A stretch of DNA of 60,989 nucleotides from Streptococcus sp. CSL10205-OR2 (GCF_025660655.1 NZ_JAOTIN010000011.1:1-60989), one strand, 5' to 3'. Shown: positions 8,994-19,184, counted from the first letter of the stretch. The notes: generated from the sequence alone by a model not told the origin. Program-made: numbers and translations.

Positions 8994-9800
8994 ATGAGAA
9001 AGTCAAGTTTATTTGGAAAAATTATTTTTCTGATTTTATTAGTTTATTTTATACAAATAACGTTACCATTTGTTGTGGCTGGAGGTATTGGTTTTTTAAT
9101 CTTTCAATGGTGGAAGAAAAGTCAAAAAACACCCATCCAACATAAAAAAGTTGAACAGATTAGTGATAGCTTAGAAATTCAGGAATTGAAAGCCTATATC
9201 AAACTTACTGATAAAAAACTTAAAAAACTAGAAGACTATCGCGAAAAAGAAAAATGGGAGGACTACATTGATTTAGTGAGACAAATCATGCCTCAATTAA
9301 CCCATATTAATGATGAAGCGGATCGCTTAAAAAAAGAAATTGAGCCACTCGTTCATAAAAGAATCATTAAAAAAGTGCATACCACTAGACTAGATATTCA
9401 AGAACAGTTGGAAAAACTTGGATTGTCACCTGATTTACCAGAAACAGATGAAGAAAAAAATATCCTTAAGCTTGCACCAGAACTCAGCGAAGCCTACCAC
9501 AATATTCAAAAAGATAACTTATCTATCCTGGAAAAGATTAAACAAGCAGATAATGAGGAGGAATTAATCGCCATCCACCAAAGCAATATGAAACGCTTTG
9601 AAGATATTTTATCTGGCTACCTTAAAATCAAGGCTAATCCCAAAGATTATTACAATGCAGAGGATCGTTTAGCGCAGGCCAAAAAAGCCATTGAAAAATT
9701 TGATTTAGATTTAGATGAAACCCTGCGTAAACTCAATGAAAGTGAACTAAAAGATTTTGAGATTAGTCTACGAATGATGCAACATGACAAAACAAACTAA
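8994..9800 (+). CDS. XpaC-like 5-bromo-4-chloroindolyl phosphate hydrolysis family protein
   Basis: 268 residues. An N-terminal hydrophobic hairpin (about 9-35) is followed by a long, highly charged, helical cytoplasmic region. This matches the XpaC family, named for a Bacillus protein and almost always encoded next to a TelA/YaaN protein, as here (11-base gap, same promoter). Its molecular role is unclear; it is usually linked to envelope stress or toxic-compound tolerance together with TelA. Start supported by AAAGGA. Confidence 0.75.
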   Translation: MRKSSLFGKIIFLILLVYFIQITLPFVVAGGIGFLIFQWWKKSQKTPIQHKKVEQISDSLEIQELKAYIKLTDKKLKKLEDYREKEKWEDYIDLVRQIMPQLTHINDEADRLKKEIEPLVHKRIIKKVHTTRLDIQEQLEKLGLSPDLPETDEEKNILKLAPELSEAYHNIQKDNLSILEKIKQADNEEELIAIHQSNMKRFEDILSGYLKIKANPKDYYNAEDRLAQAKKAIEKFDLDLDETLRKLNESELKDFEISLRMMQHDKTN

Positions 9801-9811
9801 AGGAGATAGTA

Positions 9812-11077
9812 ATGTCAGATACATTTAATTTTGATATTGATAAAATTGCAAATAATCAATTGGTAAAAACAGACAAAACAACTGATATTATTCTGGATGA
9901 AAAAGAAAAAACAGGGCAAATATCATTTTTAGAAAAATTAAGCACTAAACAACAAGAAGCCATCAAGGAAAGAACACCTCAATTGGTTGATGGTTTTATC
10001 GCTGATCAAAACGCTCTGTTAGACTTTGGTCAATCAGCTGTTGAAGAGGTTAATGCTACCGTTAATCATATTTTATCTGAGCAAAAGAAATTGGAAATTC
10101 CTCAGGTTGATGAACTTTTACAAAATACCAACCGTGAACTCAATGGCTTTATTGTTAAATATAAGGATGTCACACCTGCAGAGTTAGAGAAAAAACCAAA
10201 CTTTATTCAAAAACTCTTCAAACAAAGCCGAAATACCCTCCAAGAGTTTTACTTTGATGCTCAAAATGTTGAACAAAAAATGAACAGTATGGCCGCAACC
10301 ATTGTTAAACAAGAAGAGGTGCTAGCAAGAAATATTGTTTCTGCAGAGATGCTCATTGAAGACAATACCAAATCCATTGAAAACCTTGTTGGTGTGATTG
10401 CTTTTATCGAGTCTAGTCAACAAGAAAGTGCCAATCGTGCTAAAACACTCCAAGAGGCTCTTGCTAAACTAGATAGTGCAACACCAGAATATCATCTTAA
10501 ATCTGAAGAGTTGGCAAGAATGACCGAGGTTATTAACACCTTGGAACAACAACACACCGAATACATGAGTCGTCTCTATGTGGCATGGGCAACAACGCCT
10601 CAAATGAGAAATCTTGTTAAAGTCTCTTCTGATATGCGCCAAAAACTGGGCATGCTTCGTCGCAATACCATCCCAACCATGAAATTATCCATCGCTCAGT
10701 TAGGTGTTTTACAACAATCTGTTAAATCAGGAGCAACGGCCGATGCGATCATCAACGCTAATAATGCTGCTCTTCAAATGCTTGCTGAAACTAGTAAAGA
10801 AGCCATTCCAGCAATTGAGCGGACAGCTCAAAGCCCAACACTTTCTATCACTTCTGTGACCAGTTTGGCAGAAAGTTTGGTGGCTCAAAACAATGGGATT
10901 ATAGCCGCTATTGACAATGGTAGAAAACAACGTGCACAACTTGAAACAGCTATCATCAAATCAGCTGAAACGATTAATGACACCACAAAACTACGTGATG
11001 AAAAAATTGTTCAAGCCCTTTTAAATGAAGGAAAAGAAACGCAAGAACAAGTTGACAACCATCCTGAAAACGAATAA
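9812..11077 (+). CDS. TelA-family toxic anion resistance protein
   Basis: 421 residues, soluble, nearly all helical. It contains the family's landmark stretches: PNFIQKLFKQ at about 130, a long coiled coil at about 150-260, and the conserved IPTMKLSIAQLGVLQQ region near 285. TelA/YaaN/KlaA proteins are associated with tellurite and cell-envelope antibiotic tolerance, though the biochemical activity is not settled. It is translated with the XpaC-like partner from one message that ends at 11083-11114. Start has AAAGGAG. Confidence 0.85.
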   Translation: MSDTFNFDIDKIANNQLVKTDKTTDIILDEKEKTGQISFLEKLSTKQQEAIKERTPQLVDGFIADQNALLDFGQSAVEEVNATVNHILSEQKKLEIPQVDELLQNTNRELNGFIVKYKDVTPAELEKKPNFIQKLFKQSRNTLQEFYFDAQNVEQKMNSMAATIVKQEEVLARNIVSAEMLIEDNTKSIENLVGVIAFIESSQQESANRAKTLQEALAKLDSATPEYHLKSEELARMTEVINTLEQQHTEYMSRLYVAWATTPQMRNLVKVSSDMRQKLGMLRRNTIPTMKLSIAQLGVLQQSVKSGATADAIINANNAALQMLAETSKEAIPAIERTAQSPTLSITSVTSLAESLVAQNNGIIAAIDNGRKQRAQLETAIIKSAETINDTTKLRDEKIVQALLNEGKETQEQVDNHPENE

Positions 11078-11082
11078 CTATT

Positions 11083-11114
11083 AAAAAACAAGTCACAATC
11101 GTGGCTTGTTTTTT
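11083..11114 (+). terminator. terminator of xpaC-telA
   Basis: A 14-base stem (AAAAAACAAGTCAC with GTGGCTTGTTTTTT, two G-U pairs) and a four-base loop. Confidence 0.9.
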
Positions 11115-11183
11115 GTCGCTTAAGCTAACCAACGTCATTTCTACTTTTTCAAGAATCATAACCTGCTAAATCAAGAAATATTA

Positions 11184-11192
11184 TGTTATAAT
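11184..11192 (+). promoter_or_regulatory. extended -10 directly before hslO
   Basis: TGTTATAAT ends 7 bases before the hslO ATG. No -35 is obvious. The start point should fall on the ATG. Confidence 0.55.
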
Positions 11193-11199
11193 ATAGGTT

Positions 11200-12072
11200 A
11201 TGGATAAATTAATTAAGACAATTTCAGCTTCTGGTTATTTTCGTGCCTATGTACTAGATAGTACCCAAACCGTTAAAGAAGCTCAAGAAAAACATCAAAC
11301 GCTAGCAAGTTCTACAGTAGCTTTAGGGCGAACTTTAATTGCCACTCAAATATTGGCTGCTAATCAAAAAGGAGACAGTAAAATTACTGTTAAAGTGATT
11401 GGTGATAGTTCTTTTGGCCATATTATTTCTGTTGCTGATACCAAAGGGCATGTCAAAGGCTACATCCAAAACAAAGGGATTGACATCAAAAAAACCGCAA
11501 CTGGTGAAGTCATTGTTGGCCCACTCATGGGAAATGGCCACTTTGTCGTTATTACAGATTATGGCATTGGTAAACCTTATACGTCAACAACGCCTCTTAT
11601 CACTGGAGAAATCGGTGAAGATTTTGCTTATTATCTCACAGAGAGTGAACAGACACCATCTGCTGTCGGTTTAAATGTCTTACTGGATGAGAATGATCAG
11701 GTAAAAGTAGCCGGTGGTTTCATGTTACAAGTCTTACCTGGAGCCCCAGAAGAAGCGATTGCACGCTATGAAAAACGCATTCAAGAAATGCCAGCCATCT
11801 CTAGTCTCTTAGCATCAAAAAATCATATTGAAGCCCTTTTAGAAGCTATTTATGGTGAGGAAGCATTTAAAAGACTCTCAGAAGACACCTTAGCTTTTCA
11901 GTGCGATTGTTCGAAAGAACGTTTTCAAAATGCCCTAGCAACACTTGGAAAAACTGACTTGCAAGCAATGAAAGACGAAGACCATGGTGCTGAAATTATC
12001 TGCCAATTTTGTGGCACTGTCTATACCTTTAATGAAGAAGAATTGGAGACAATAATCAATGACAAATCTTAA
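11200..12072 (+). CDS. hslO: Hsp33 redox-regulated chaperone
   Basis: 290 residues, standard length. Under oxidative stress its four zinc-bound cysteines form disulfides and the protein becomes a holdase chaperone. The zinc motif is intact near the C-terminus (CDC in [10 protein letters not shown], then CQFC). The N-terminus [17 protein letters not shown] aligns with family starts, so the ATG at 11200 is secure even though there is no proper ribosome binding site and the -10 box is only 7 bases away. The last 14 bases overlap dus, forming a two-gene unit. Confidence 0.95.
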   Translation: MDKLIKTISASGYFRAYVLDSTQTVKEAQEKHQTLASSTVALGRTLIATQILAANQKGDSKITVKVIGDSSFGHIISVADTKGHVKGYIQNKGIDIKKTATGEVIVGPLMGNGHFVVITDYGIGKPYTSTTPLITGEIGEDFAYYLTESEQTPSAVGLNVLLDENDQVKVAGGFMLQVLPGAPEEAIARYEKRIQEMPAISSLLASKNHIEALLEAIYGEEAFKRLSEDTLAFQCDCSKERFQNALATLGKTDLQAMKDEDHGAEIICQFCGTVYTFNEEELETIINDKS

Positions 12073-13045
12073 TAGCCCTTTTATGATTGGAGACATCCAT
12101 GTCCCACACAGAACTGTTTTAGCACCAATGGCTGGAGTAACAAACTCCGCTTTTAGAACGATTGCAAAAGAATTTGGTTCTGGACTTGTTGTTATGGAGA
12201 TGGTCTCAGATAAAGGCATTCAATATAACAATGAAAAAACACTACACATGCTTCATATTGATGGCGAAGAACATCCTGTTTCTATTCAGTTATTTGGTAG
12301 TGATGGTGATAGCTTAGCAAGAGCTGCTGAATTTATTCAAGAAAATACCAAAGCTGACCTTGTTGATATCAACATGGGCTGTCCGGTTAATAAAGTGGTC
12401 AAAAATGAAGCTGGTGCCAAATGGTTAAAGGACCCTGAAAAAATATACTCAGTTGTTAAAACCGTTAAATCTGTTCTTGATATTCCCTTAACGGTGAAGA
12501 TGAGAACGGGCTGGGCTGATAGCTCACTAGCTGTTGAAAATGCCTTAGCAGCTGAATCAGCCGGTGTTTCTGCCTTAGCCATGCATGGTAGAACCAGAGA
12601 ACAAATGTACACTGGTCATTGCGACCATGAGACCTTGAAAAGAGTCGCAAAAGCTGTCACAAAAGTCCCATTTATCGGTAATGGTGATATCAAAACGGTT
12701 GAAGATGCAGCTTATATGATTGATGAAATTGGAACAGATGCTGTTATGATTGGACGTGCAGCCATGAACAACCCTTATATCTTTACTCAAATTAATCATT
12801 ACTTTGAAACAGGTGACATTTTACCTGATTTGCCATTTGAGAAAAAATTAGACATTGCTTTTGATCATTTGACACGCCTTGCCTCTCTTAAAGGAGAGCA
12901 TATCGCTGTTCGTGAGTTTAGAGGACTTGCCCCTCACTACTTACGTGGAACATCTGGCGCTGCTAAAATTCGTGGGGCTGTCTCAAGAGCAGAAACCATT
13001 GAAGAAATTGAAAACCTATTTGCTCAAGCTCGCATGAGTCGATAG
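12059..13045 (+). CDS. dusB: tRNA-dihydrouridine synthase (DusB type)
   Basis: 328 residues. A flavoenzyme that reduces uridines to dihydrouridine in tRNA using NADPH. A TIM barrel is indicated by [13 protein letters not shown] at the start, the NMGCPVNKV loop with the catalytic cysteine near residue 103, KMRTGW, and FIGNGDI. The C-terminal tRNA-binding helices include the REFRG motif. The start codon lies inside hslO. No separate promoter was seen, so it depends on hslO transcription and coupling. Confidence 0.92.
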   Translation: MTNLNSPFMIGDIHVPHRTVLAPMAGVTNSAFRTIAKEFGSGLVVMEMVSDKGIQYNNEKTLHMLHIDGEEHPVSIQLFGSDGDSLARAAEFIQENTKADLVDINMGCPVNKVVKNEAGAKWLKDPEKIYSVVKTVKSVLDIPLTVKMRTGWADSSLAVENALAAESAGVSALAMHGRTREQMYTGHCDHETLKRVAKAVTKVPFIGNGDIKTVEDAAYMIDEIGTDAVMIGRAAMNNPYIFTQINHYFETGDILPDLPFEKKLDIAFDHLTRLASLKGEHIAVREFRGLAPHYLRGTSGAAKIRGAVSRAETIEEIENLFAQARMSR

Positions 13046-13061
13046 GAAAATCGTTACCCTC

Positions 13062-13090
13062 TTGAAAAAATAAGCATTTTTTTATAAAAT
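13062..13090 (+). promoter_or_regulatory. promoter of the deoxynucleoside kinase gene
   Basis: TTGAAA (13062-13067), a 17-base spacer, TAAAAT (13085-13090). Confidence 0.65.
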
Positions 13091-13118
13091 AAGAACGTCA
13101 TATAAAGTTAGGAGAAGT

Positions 13119-13763
13119 ATGTTGATTGTATTAGCAGGAACCATTGGAGCTGGGAAAAGCTCCCTCGCAGCAGCACTTGGTGAACATTTGGGAACAGAAG
13201 TCTTTTATGAGGCCGTTGATAATAATCCCGTTTTAGATCTCTATTATAAAGACCCCAAAAAATATGCCTTTTTATTACAAATCTTTTTCTTAAACAAACG
13301 TTTCAAATCCATCAAAGAAGCCTATAAAGAAGATAATAATATTTTGGATCGTTCGATTTTTGAAGATGAGTTGTTTCTAACGATTAATTATAAAAATGGT
13401 AATGTCACAGAGACTGAATTAAATATTTATAAAGAATTGTTAGAAAACATGCTAGAAGAATTAGAAGGCATGCCTAAAAAGAGACCAGATTTACTCATTT
13501 ATATTGATGTCTCATTTGAAAAAATGCTAGAACGTATTAAAAAACGTGGTCGTGATTTTGAACAGATTGCAGATAATCCTGAATTATACAATTATTACAA
13601 ACAAGTTCACGGTGAATACCCTGAATGGTATGAAAATTATAATGCCTCACCAAAAATTAAAATCAGTGGGGATGAGTTTGATTTCATTGAAAATCCTGAA
13701 GATTTACAAACTATCTTTGATATGGTTGATAGCCAATTAAGAGAACTTGATTTATTAGACTAA
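13119..13763 (+). CDS. deoxyadenosine/deoxyguanosine kinase family protein
   Basis: 214 residues. Salvage enzyme that phosphorylates deoxynucleosides. P-loop GTIGAGKSS at residues 7-15, the conserved DRSIFEDELF segment (ERS/DRS motif) around 81, and the arginine-rich lid KKRGRDFEQ near 140. Length and motifs fit the dNK family; substrate preference cannot be read from the sequence. GGAG site just upstream. It is a single gene ending at a strong terminator shared with clpC. No alteration of key residues seen. Confidence 0.9.
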   Translation: MLIVLAGTIGAGKSSLAAALGEHLGTEVFYEAVDNNPVLDLYYKDPKKYAFLLQIFFLNKRFKSIKEAYKEDNNILDRSIFEDELFLTINYKNGNVTETELNIYKELLENMLEELEGMPKKRPDLLIYIDVSFEKMLERIKKRGRDFEQIADNPELYNYYKQVHGEYPEWYENYNASPKIKISGDEFDFIENPEDLQTIFDMVDSQLRELDLLD

Positions 13764-13766
13764 ACT

Positions 13767-13803
13767 AAAAAAGCTTGAGAGCCTAATGCTCTCAAGCTTT
13801 TTT
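13767..13803. terminator. bidirectional terminator between dNK and clpC
   Basis: Perfect 16-base stem (AAAAAAGCTTGAGAGC and its complement) with a five-base loop. A-run on one side and T-run on the other serve both convergent genes. Confidence 0.95.
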
Positions 13804-16252
13804 AGTTATCTGGATGAACAATTGTAAAGCTCAACTGTTTTTTTCTTGTTCCAATTTTCAAAGTATCATGAGAAGCTAATTCTCCTGATAAAATCAATTC
13901 TGATAAATGGTCTTCCACTTTTTCTTGAAGGGTTCGACGTAGTGGTCTTGCTCCCATTTCACTATCATAACCTTCTTTAGCTAAATAATCTAAAGCAGAT
14001 GGTTGGAATTTAAGAGTGATATCTTTTTCTGCCAGTGTTTTAATGAGAGGGGCTACCATAATCTTAACAATAGCACGCATGTGTTCTGGTGTTAAACTAT
14101 GGAAGACAATTTTTTCATCAATACGGTTGATAAATTCTGGTCGGTAAGCTCTTTTTAATTCTTCCATGATACGTTTTTGCATAGCTTCGTAATCATTAGA
14201 ATAATCTTTCGCACCAAATCCAACTGTCTTATCATCACGAAGAGCTGTAGCACCTAGGTTACTTGTCATAATGATAATGGTGTTTGAAAAGTCAACCTTT
14301 CGCCCCCTACTATCAGTTAACACCCCGTCATCAAGAACCTGTAGTAAAACATTAAAGATGTCTGGATGCGCTTTTTCTACCTCATCAAAAAGAAGAACTG
14401 AATAGGGTTTATTGCGAACTTTCTCGGTCAATTCCCCGCCCTCATCGTAACCGACATATCCTGGAGGCGCACCATTTAAACGACTAGCTGAGAATTTCTC
14501 CATGTACTCACTCATATCAAAACGAATAAGTGCTGATTCATCATCAAATAAAATTTCAGCAAGCGCTTTTGCCAATTCTGTCTTACCAACTCCAGTCGGC
14601 CCAAGAAACATGAAAGAACCAATCGGACGTTTGCCGGTTCTAATACCAGATTGATTACGTCTGATGGCACGACTAATGCTTGATACCGCTGCATCTTGAC
14701 CGATGACACGTTTATGGAGTTCTTTTTCCAAGTTGAGATAACGCTGAGCATCTGTCTGAGTAAGTTTTGTGACCGGTATCCCTGAGAGCTGACTAAGGGT
14801 TTTCTTGATATGATCCTCATCAACAGGAATCGGAGCTAGATTTGTTTTTTCATCTTCTTTAGCTAGCCATTTAGAAACTTGACTTAATTTCCCAGCCATT
14901 AAAGCCTTGTCAGCTTTCGTTAGGACTTCTGGATCTGTCTTTTTCACTAAAGATTGCACTGTCGCACTCGCTTCATCTAGTAAATCAATAGCTGAATCAG
15001 GTAAATTTTTATTAGTGAGGTAGCGATGAGCTAATTGAACAGCTGTTTTAACAGCAAGATCACTAATAGTAACGTTATGATATAATTCATAACTTTTCTT
15101 TAGACCTAACAAAATCTGATAAGCATCATCAACACTTGGTTCATCAACTAAAATTTTAGCAAAACGGCGAGAAAGAGCTGCATCTTTTTCAATGTGCTTT
15201 TGATACTCTTCTTGAGTTGTCGCTCCAACTGCTCTTAGAGTGCCTCTTGCAAGAGCTGGTTTTAAAATATTGGCAGCATCAAGTGTGCTATCAATCCCAC
15301 TACCTGAGCCCATAATGGTGTGAAGTTCATCAATAAAGAGAATAATGTGACCATCTGCCTCAATATCTTCAATAATTTGATTCATTCGCTCTTCAAAATC
15401 ACCACGAAAACGGGTTCCTGCCACAACACTCATCATGTCAAGCTCTAACACTCTCATATCAGCAATTTCATACGGTACATCACTTGTTACAATACGCTGA
15501 GCAAGCCCATAAGCAAGAGCCGTTTTACCAACACCAGAATCACCAACCAAAACAGGATTATTTTTCGTTTTTCGACTTAAAATTTGAATCATTCGTGTGA
15601 TTTCTTTATCACGTCCAATCACAGGATCAAGATCACCTAAACGTGCCATTTCTGTCAGGTCTCTTGTGAATTCAGATAATTCTCCAACTGATGATGGTGG
15701 CTTCATTAAATCAGAAAAATGACTATTTTTATTTTTTTGTGGTTTTAATAATTGTTGAATATTTTTTAAATCTTCTTTTGAAAAACCGGCATGTCGCTCA
15801 AGTGATTTGCGAAGATCAATAAGACGTAATTTGGCATCACTATCTTTCATCTTAAAACCAGCCAACTCTAAGATACGAGTTGACAGTAAATCAAGATGTA
15901 ACAACATGGCAAATAAGACATGTTCTGTCCCAACTTCTTCATCACCCGTCACTTGACTAATGGCCTCAGCAAACCTTAGTGTGTGGGCTAAAGCTTTTGA
16001 TTGTTCAAAAAAAGTTAATCCTTTAACTCTTTCTTTTGGTGTTTTATTAACAGCTAATCTAGCAGCCTCTTCATAGGCTCTTTCTGGAACAAGATTATCA
16101 AACTCTAAAAAAACGTGACCAGCAATCGAATCAGGCACATAAACCATGGCTAGTAAAACATGCCAACTTTCTAAATAAAGGCTATCGTATCTAGCCGCTT
16201 GATACTGTGCATGTTTAAAAACATCATGCATTTTAGGAGAATATTGAATCAT
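13802..16252 (-). CDS. clpC: ClpC ATPase, Clp protease unfoldase
   Basis: 816 residues. Two N-terminal Clp-N repeats (1-145), first AAA+ module with GDSGVGKTA, a middle domain, and a second AAA+ module with GPTGVGKTE, then the C-terminal D2-small domain. It unfolds substrates for ClpP and acts in stress protein quality control. The gene overlaps ctsR by 4 bases (ATGA), the usual streptococcal arrangement, and is therefore repressed by CtsR through the operator at 16735-16751. All Walker motifs are intact. Confidence 0.96.
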   Translation of the reverse strand: MIQYSPKMHDVFKHAQYQAARYDSLYLESWHVLLAMVYVPDSIAGHVFLEFDNLVPERAYEEAARLAVNKTPKERVKGLTFFEQSKALAHTLRFAEAISQVTGDEEVGTEHVLFAMLLHLDLLSTRILELAGFKMKDSDAKLRLIDLRKSLERHAGFSKEDLKNIQQLLKPQKNKNSHFSDLMKPPSSVGELSEFTRDLTEMARLGDLDPVIGRDKEITRMIQILSRKTKNNPVLVGDSGVGKTALAYGLAQRIVTSDVPYEIADMRVLELDMMSVVAGTRFRGDFEERMNQIIEDIEADGHIILFIDELHTIMGSGSGIDSTLDAANILKPALARGTLRAVGATTQEEYQKHIEKDAALSRRFAKILVDEPSVDDAYQILLGLKKSYELYHNVTISDLAVKTAVQLAHRYLTNKNLPDSAIDLLDEASATVQSLVKKTDPEVLTKADKALMAGKLSQVSKWLAKEDEKTNLAPIPVDEDHIKKTLSQLSGIPVTKLTQTDAQRYLNLEKELHKRVIGQDAAVSSISRAIRRNQSGIRTGKRPIGSFMFLGPTGVGKTELAKALAEILFDDESALIRFDMSEYMEKFSASRLNGAPPGYVGYDEGGELTEKVRNKPYSVLLFDEVEKAHPDIFNVLLQVLDDGVLTDSRGRKVDFSNTIIIMTSNLGATALRDDKTVGFGAKDYSNDYEAMQKRIMEELKRAYRPEFINRIDEKIVFHSLTPEHMRAIVKIMVAPLIKTLAEKDITLKFQPSALDYLAKEGYDSEMGARPLRRTLQEKVEDHLSELILSGELASHDTLKIGTRKKQLSFTIVHPDN

Positions 16253-16713
16253 AAATGAGGTCCTTTTCTATCTAATTGTTGTAAAATTTTTCGAAGCATA
16301 CGAGCACGAATTTGAGGAGCAAAATTTCCCAGCACCTCATCCATCGAAGTGGCAAGTACCAGGTTACCTTCTCGCTCACTAATAATGCCCTCATCAAATA
16401 AAACTTGAATCAAATCTGTGAAGACTTGCTCACTAATGCGCTCACCAATTGTTTCTGATAACTCTCTTAGCATCTGATGATTATCAGAATAACGAACTTT
16501 GGCGATTCTGATATAACCACCTCCACCACGTTTACTTTCAACAATGTAACCTTTACTTTCAGGGAAACGGGTTTTAATCACATAATTAATCTGACTAGGA
16601 ACAACTTGAAAGGTATCAGCCAAGCTAGAACGTCTGATTTCAGCAATACCAGATTGTGCTAATATCTGTTTAATATACTCTTCTATAATATCAGATATAT
16701 TTTTAGAACTCAT
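16249..16713 (-). CDS. ctsR: CtsR heat-shock repressor
   Basis: 154 residues. Winged-helix repressor of class III heat-shock genes (clp, often groE/dnaK in streptococci). Recognisable N-terminus NISDIIEEYIKQIL, the winged-helix region around SQINYVIKTRF, and the glycine-rich wing ESKRGGGGYIRI, whose glycine acts as thermosensor in the family. It is first gene of the ctsR-clpC operon and autoregulated via the direct-repeat operator 22 bases upstream. Confidence 0.95.
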   Translation of the reverse strand: MSSKNISDIIEEYIKQILAQSGIAEIRRSSLADTFQVVPSQINYVIKTRFPESKGYIVESKRGGGGYIRIAKVRYSDNHQMLRELSETIGERISEQVFTDLIQVLFDEGIISEREGNLVLATSMDEVLGNFAPQIRARMLRKILQQLDRKGPHL

Positions 16714-16734
16714 TTCAAACTCCTCTCTATCATC

Positions 16735-16780
16735 TTTGACTATCTCTGACTATTATACCGAAAATACTGTCATTTGAAAA
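16735..16780 (-). promoter_or_regulatory. ctsR-clpC promoter with CtsR operator
   Basis: On the minus strand TATAAT (16757-16752) is followed directly by AGTCAGA-GAT-AGTCAAA (16751-16735). This is the tandem heptad of the CtsR consensus (RGTCAAA NAN RGTCAAA), with one deviation. A weak -35 TTTTCA lies at 16780-16775. Binding there blocks initiation. Confidence 0.85.
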
Positions 16781-16818
16781 CCAAAAAAGCTAGACAGAAA
16801 AATGCTGCACGAAACAAA

Positions 16819-16841
16819 AAAGATGGGAAGTTCCCATCTTT
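16819..16841 (-). terminator. tsf terminator
   Basis: AAAGATGGGAA pairs with TTCCCATCTTT around one base, then a T-rich stretch on the minus strand, 8 bases after the tsf stop. Confidence 0.85.
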
Positions 16842-16848
16842 CGTAATA

Positions 16849-17886
16849 TTACTTGTTAAGTGCTGCAGCCATTGTTGCTTGAACTTCACTTTCAAAGTCA
16901 TTAGCTGCTTTTTCGATACCTTCACCCACTTCAAAGCGTGTAAATGTAACAACAGTTGCATTTTGAGACTCAAGGAATTGTTCTACTGTTTTGCTGTCGT
17001 CCATAATATAAACTTGAGCAAGTAATGTGTATTGTTGATCCACTTGAGTGTTGTCAAGTAAGAAGCGATCCATCTTACCAGGGATAATTTTGTCCCAGAT
17101 TTTTTCTGGTTTCCCTTCTGCTTTAAGTTCTTCTTTGATAGCTGCTTCAGCTTCAGCAAGAACACTGTCAGTTAATTGTGCTTTTGAACCATATTTAAGG
17201 AATGGTAAAGCTGGTTTATCAACCATAGCACGACTTTCATTATCAAGTTCAATCTTGTGGTTTAATTGTGCCAATTCATCGTGAACAAACTCTTCACTAA
17301 GATCTTTATATGATAAAACAGTTGGTTTCATCGCAGCAACATGCATTGCGACTGATTTAGCAAGAGCACCATCTTCGCCTTCAAGAACAGTGATAACACC
17401 AATACGGCCACCATTATGTTGGTAAGCACCAAAAACTTGGTTATCTTCTTTTTCAACAAGTGCAAAGCGACGGAATGAAATTTTTTCACCGATAGTTGCT
17501 GTTGCTTTAATGTAAGCTTCTTCTAACGTTTCACCAGAAGCAACAGTTAATTTAAGTGCTTCTTCATTGTTAGCTGGCTTATTGTCACCAATAATTTGAG
17601 CAGTTTCATTAACAAGTGAAACAAATTGCTCGTTTTTAGCAACAAAGTCTGTTTCAGAGTTCACTTCAACCAATGCTGCAACATTACCATTAACATAAAC
17701 ACCAGTTAAACCTTCAGCGGCAACACGGCTTGCTTTTTTAGCAGCTTTAGCCATCCCTTTTTCACGAAGAAACTCGATTGCTTTTTCCATGTCACCATCT
17801 GTTTCTACTAATGCTTTTTTAGCATCCATAACACCGGCACCAGTTTTTTCACGTAATTCTTTTACTTGAGCTGCAGTAATTGCCAT
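16849..17886 (-). CDS. tsf: translation elongation factor Ts
   Basis: 345 residues, the long streptococcal form. Nucleotide exchange factor for EF-Tu. The N-terminal UBA-like domain [26 protein letters not shown] and the TDFVAKN segment of the EF-Tu-binding core are intact. Located downstream of rpsB, separated by 100 bases that hold a hairpin (17922-17961), so expression probably depends partly on read-through from the rpsB promoter. Ribosome binding site GGAGG seen on the minus strand. Confidence 0.97.
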   Translation of the reverse strand: MAITAAQVKELREKTGAGVMDAKKALVETDGDMEKAIEFLREKGMAKAAKKASRVAAEGLTGVYVNGNVAALVEVNSETDFVAKNEQFVSLVNETAQIIGDNKPANNEEALKLTVASGETLEEAYIKATATIGEKISFRRFALVEKEDNQVFGAYQHNGGRIGVITVLEGEDGALAKSVAMHVAAMKPTVLSYKDLSEEFVHDELAQLNHKIELDNESRAMVDKPALPFLKYGSKAQLTDSVLAEAEAAIKEELKAEGKPEKIWDKIIPGKMDRFLLDNTQVDQQYTLLAQVYIMDDSKTVEQFLESQNATVVTFTRFEVGEGIEKAANDFESEVQATMAAALNK

Positions 17887-17921
17887 TTTAAATTTCCTCC
17901 ATGTTATATTAGTTTCTATTG

Positions 17922-17961
17922 AAAAACGAGACAGAGCGGTTTGCTATTTCTGCCCCGTTTA
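17922..17961 (-). terminator. attenuator/terminator between rpsB and tsf
   Basis: Minus strand AACGGGGCAGA pairs imperfectly with TCTGTCTCGTT and is followed by TTTTTC. An intrinsic terminator in mid-operon would lower tsf relative to rpsB. Confidence 0.65.
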
Positions 17962-17986
17962 TAGACGTCATCATCAAAGGTAATGA

Positions 17987-18781
17987 TTATTCGTTTGTAC
18001 CTTCAACAACTTCAACAAGTTTTTCGATTGATTCAGCTGATGCTTCTTCGTTTACTTCTTCAGTTGCCATTTCATCAGCAACAGCTTCCATTGAGTCTTC
18101 GCCTTGACGACCTTCAATAACAGCATCTGCTAATTTACCAGTGATTAGTTTAACAGCGCGAATAGCGTCATCGTTTGCTGGAATGATGATATCAATATCA
18201 TCTGGATCAGCATTTGTGTCAACCATAGCGACTACTGGAATACCTAATTTTTTAGCTTCTTTAACAGCGATTTGTTCTTTATGTGGGTCAACAACATAAA
18301 TCACATCTGGAATGCGAGGCATATCAGCGATACCACCCAAGAATTTTTCTAAGCGATCACGTTGTTTGTTAAGAAGTGATACTTCTTTTTTAGGAAGAAC
18401 TTCAAATGTGCCATCTTCTTCCATTTTGTTAATTTCTTTAAGGCGTTTGATACGTTTTTGGATAGTTCCCCAGTTAGTCAATGTACCACCTAACCAACGA
18501 TGGTTAATGTAGTATTGACCTGCACGAAGAGCTTCTTCTTTAACAGCATCTGCTGCTTGTTTTTTTGTTCCTACAAACAAGATAACAGCATCATTAGCTG
18601 CAGCATCACGAACGAATTCGTAAGCTTGTTCTGCTAATTTAACCGTTTGTTGAAGGTCAATAACATGAATACCGTTACGTTCTGTGAAGATGTACTTAGC
18701 CATCTTAGGGTTCCAGCGACGAGTTTGGTGACCAAAGTGAACACCAGCCTCAAGAAGTTGTTTCATTGAAATTACTGCCAT
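17987..18781 (-). CDS. rpsB: 30S ribosomal protein S2
   Basis: 264 residues. Small-subunit protein, with canonical [19 protein letters not shown] start, [10 protein letters not shown], and the [26 protein letters not shown] block. The C-terminus carries a Glu-rich tail (about 235-264) commonly seen in streptococci. Transcribed from the promoter at 18902-18930 with a leader of about 113 bases that can fold; S2 leaders are often autoregulated. First gene of rpsB-tsf. Confidence 0.97.
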   Translation of the reverse strand: MAVISMKQLLEAGVHFGHQTRRWNPKMAKYIFTERNGIHVIDLQQTVKLAEQAYEFVRDAAANDAVILFVGTKKQAADAVKEEALRAGQYYINHRWLGGTLTNWGTIQKRIKRLKEINKMEEDGTFEVLPKKEVSLLNKQRDRLEKFLGGIADMPRIPDVIYVVDPHKEQIAVKEAKKLGIPVVAMVDTNADPDDIDIIIPANDDAIRAVKLITGKLADAVIEGRQGEDSMEAVADEMATEEVNEEASAESIEKLVEVVEGTNE

Positions 18782-18930
18782 GAGTATTTCTCCTTTTTTG
18801 TTTTTTTCCTCTCTTGGACTTCAACTTGCCATCCCACTCTATCGAGCAACAAGATCACAATTCATCCAAGATGAGTATTTGCCACAATAAATGACCCTAC
18901 TATAATATCAAAAAAAAACCAAATAAACAA
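18782..18930 (-). promoter_or_regulatory. rpsB promoter and structured leader
   Basis: Minus strand TTGTTT (18930-18925), a 17-base spacer, TATTAT (18907-18902). The leader can form a long-range stem CTTGGA...TCCAAG with inner pairings before the GGAG site. It is a candidate for S2 autoregulation; no known motif name is claimed. Confidence 0.6.
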
Positions 18931-19041
18931 GCCTTTTGTCCTATCTTTTCATCAAATAAACCATCATTTTTCTTATCGTAAAACGAATTATTTTGGATGT
19001 TTAAGCAGAAAAGATAACAAAAAATCTTCCTATATTTCTAC

Positions 19042-19070
19042 TTGACGAAATCTTATTTTTGCGTTAAAAT
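19042..19070 (+). promoter_or_regulatory. tRNA-Cys promoter
   Basis: TTGACG (19042-19047), a 17-base spacer, TAAAAT (19065-19070), 10 bases before the mature tRNA end. Confidence 0.75.
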
Positions 19071-19080
19071 AATTACTTGT

Positions 19081-19151
19081 GGCGGTATAGCCAAGTGGTA
19101 AGGCACGGCTCTGCAAAAGCTTGATCGTCGGTTCGAATCCGATTACCGCCT
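19081..19151 (+). tRNA. tRNA-Cys (GCA)
   Basis: Acceptor stem GGCGGTA with TACCGCC, D-arm GCC-AAGTGGTAA-GGC, anticodon loop CTGCAAA giving anticodon GCA, T-loop TTCGAAT, discriminator T. The outermost anticodon-stem pair (C with T) is mismatched, otherwise a normal cloverleaf. CCA is not encoded. Confidence 0.93.
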
Positions 19152-19184
19152 TACAAAACATTTTCATTCATTTTCATAGACAGT

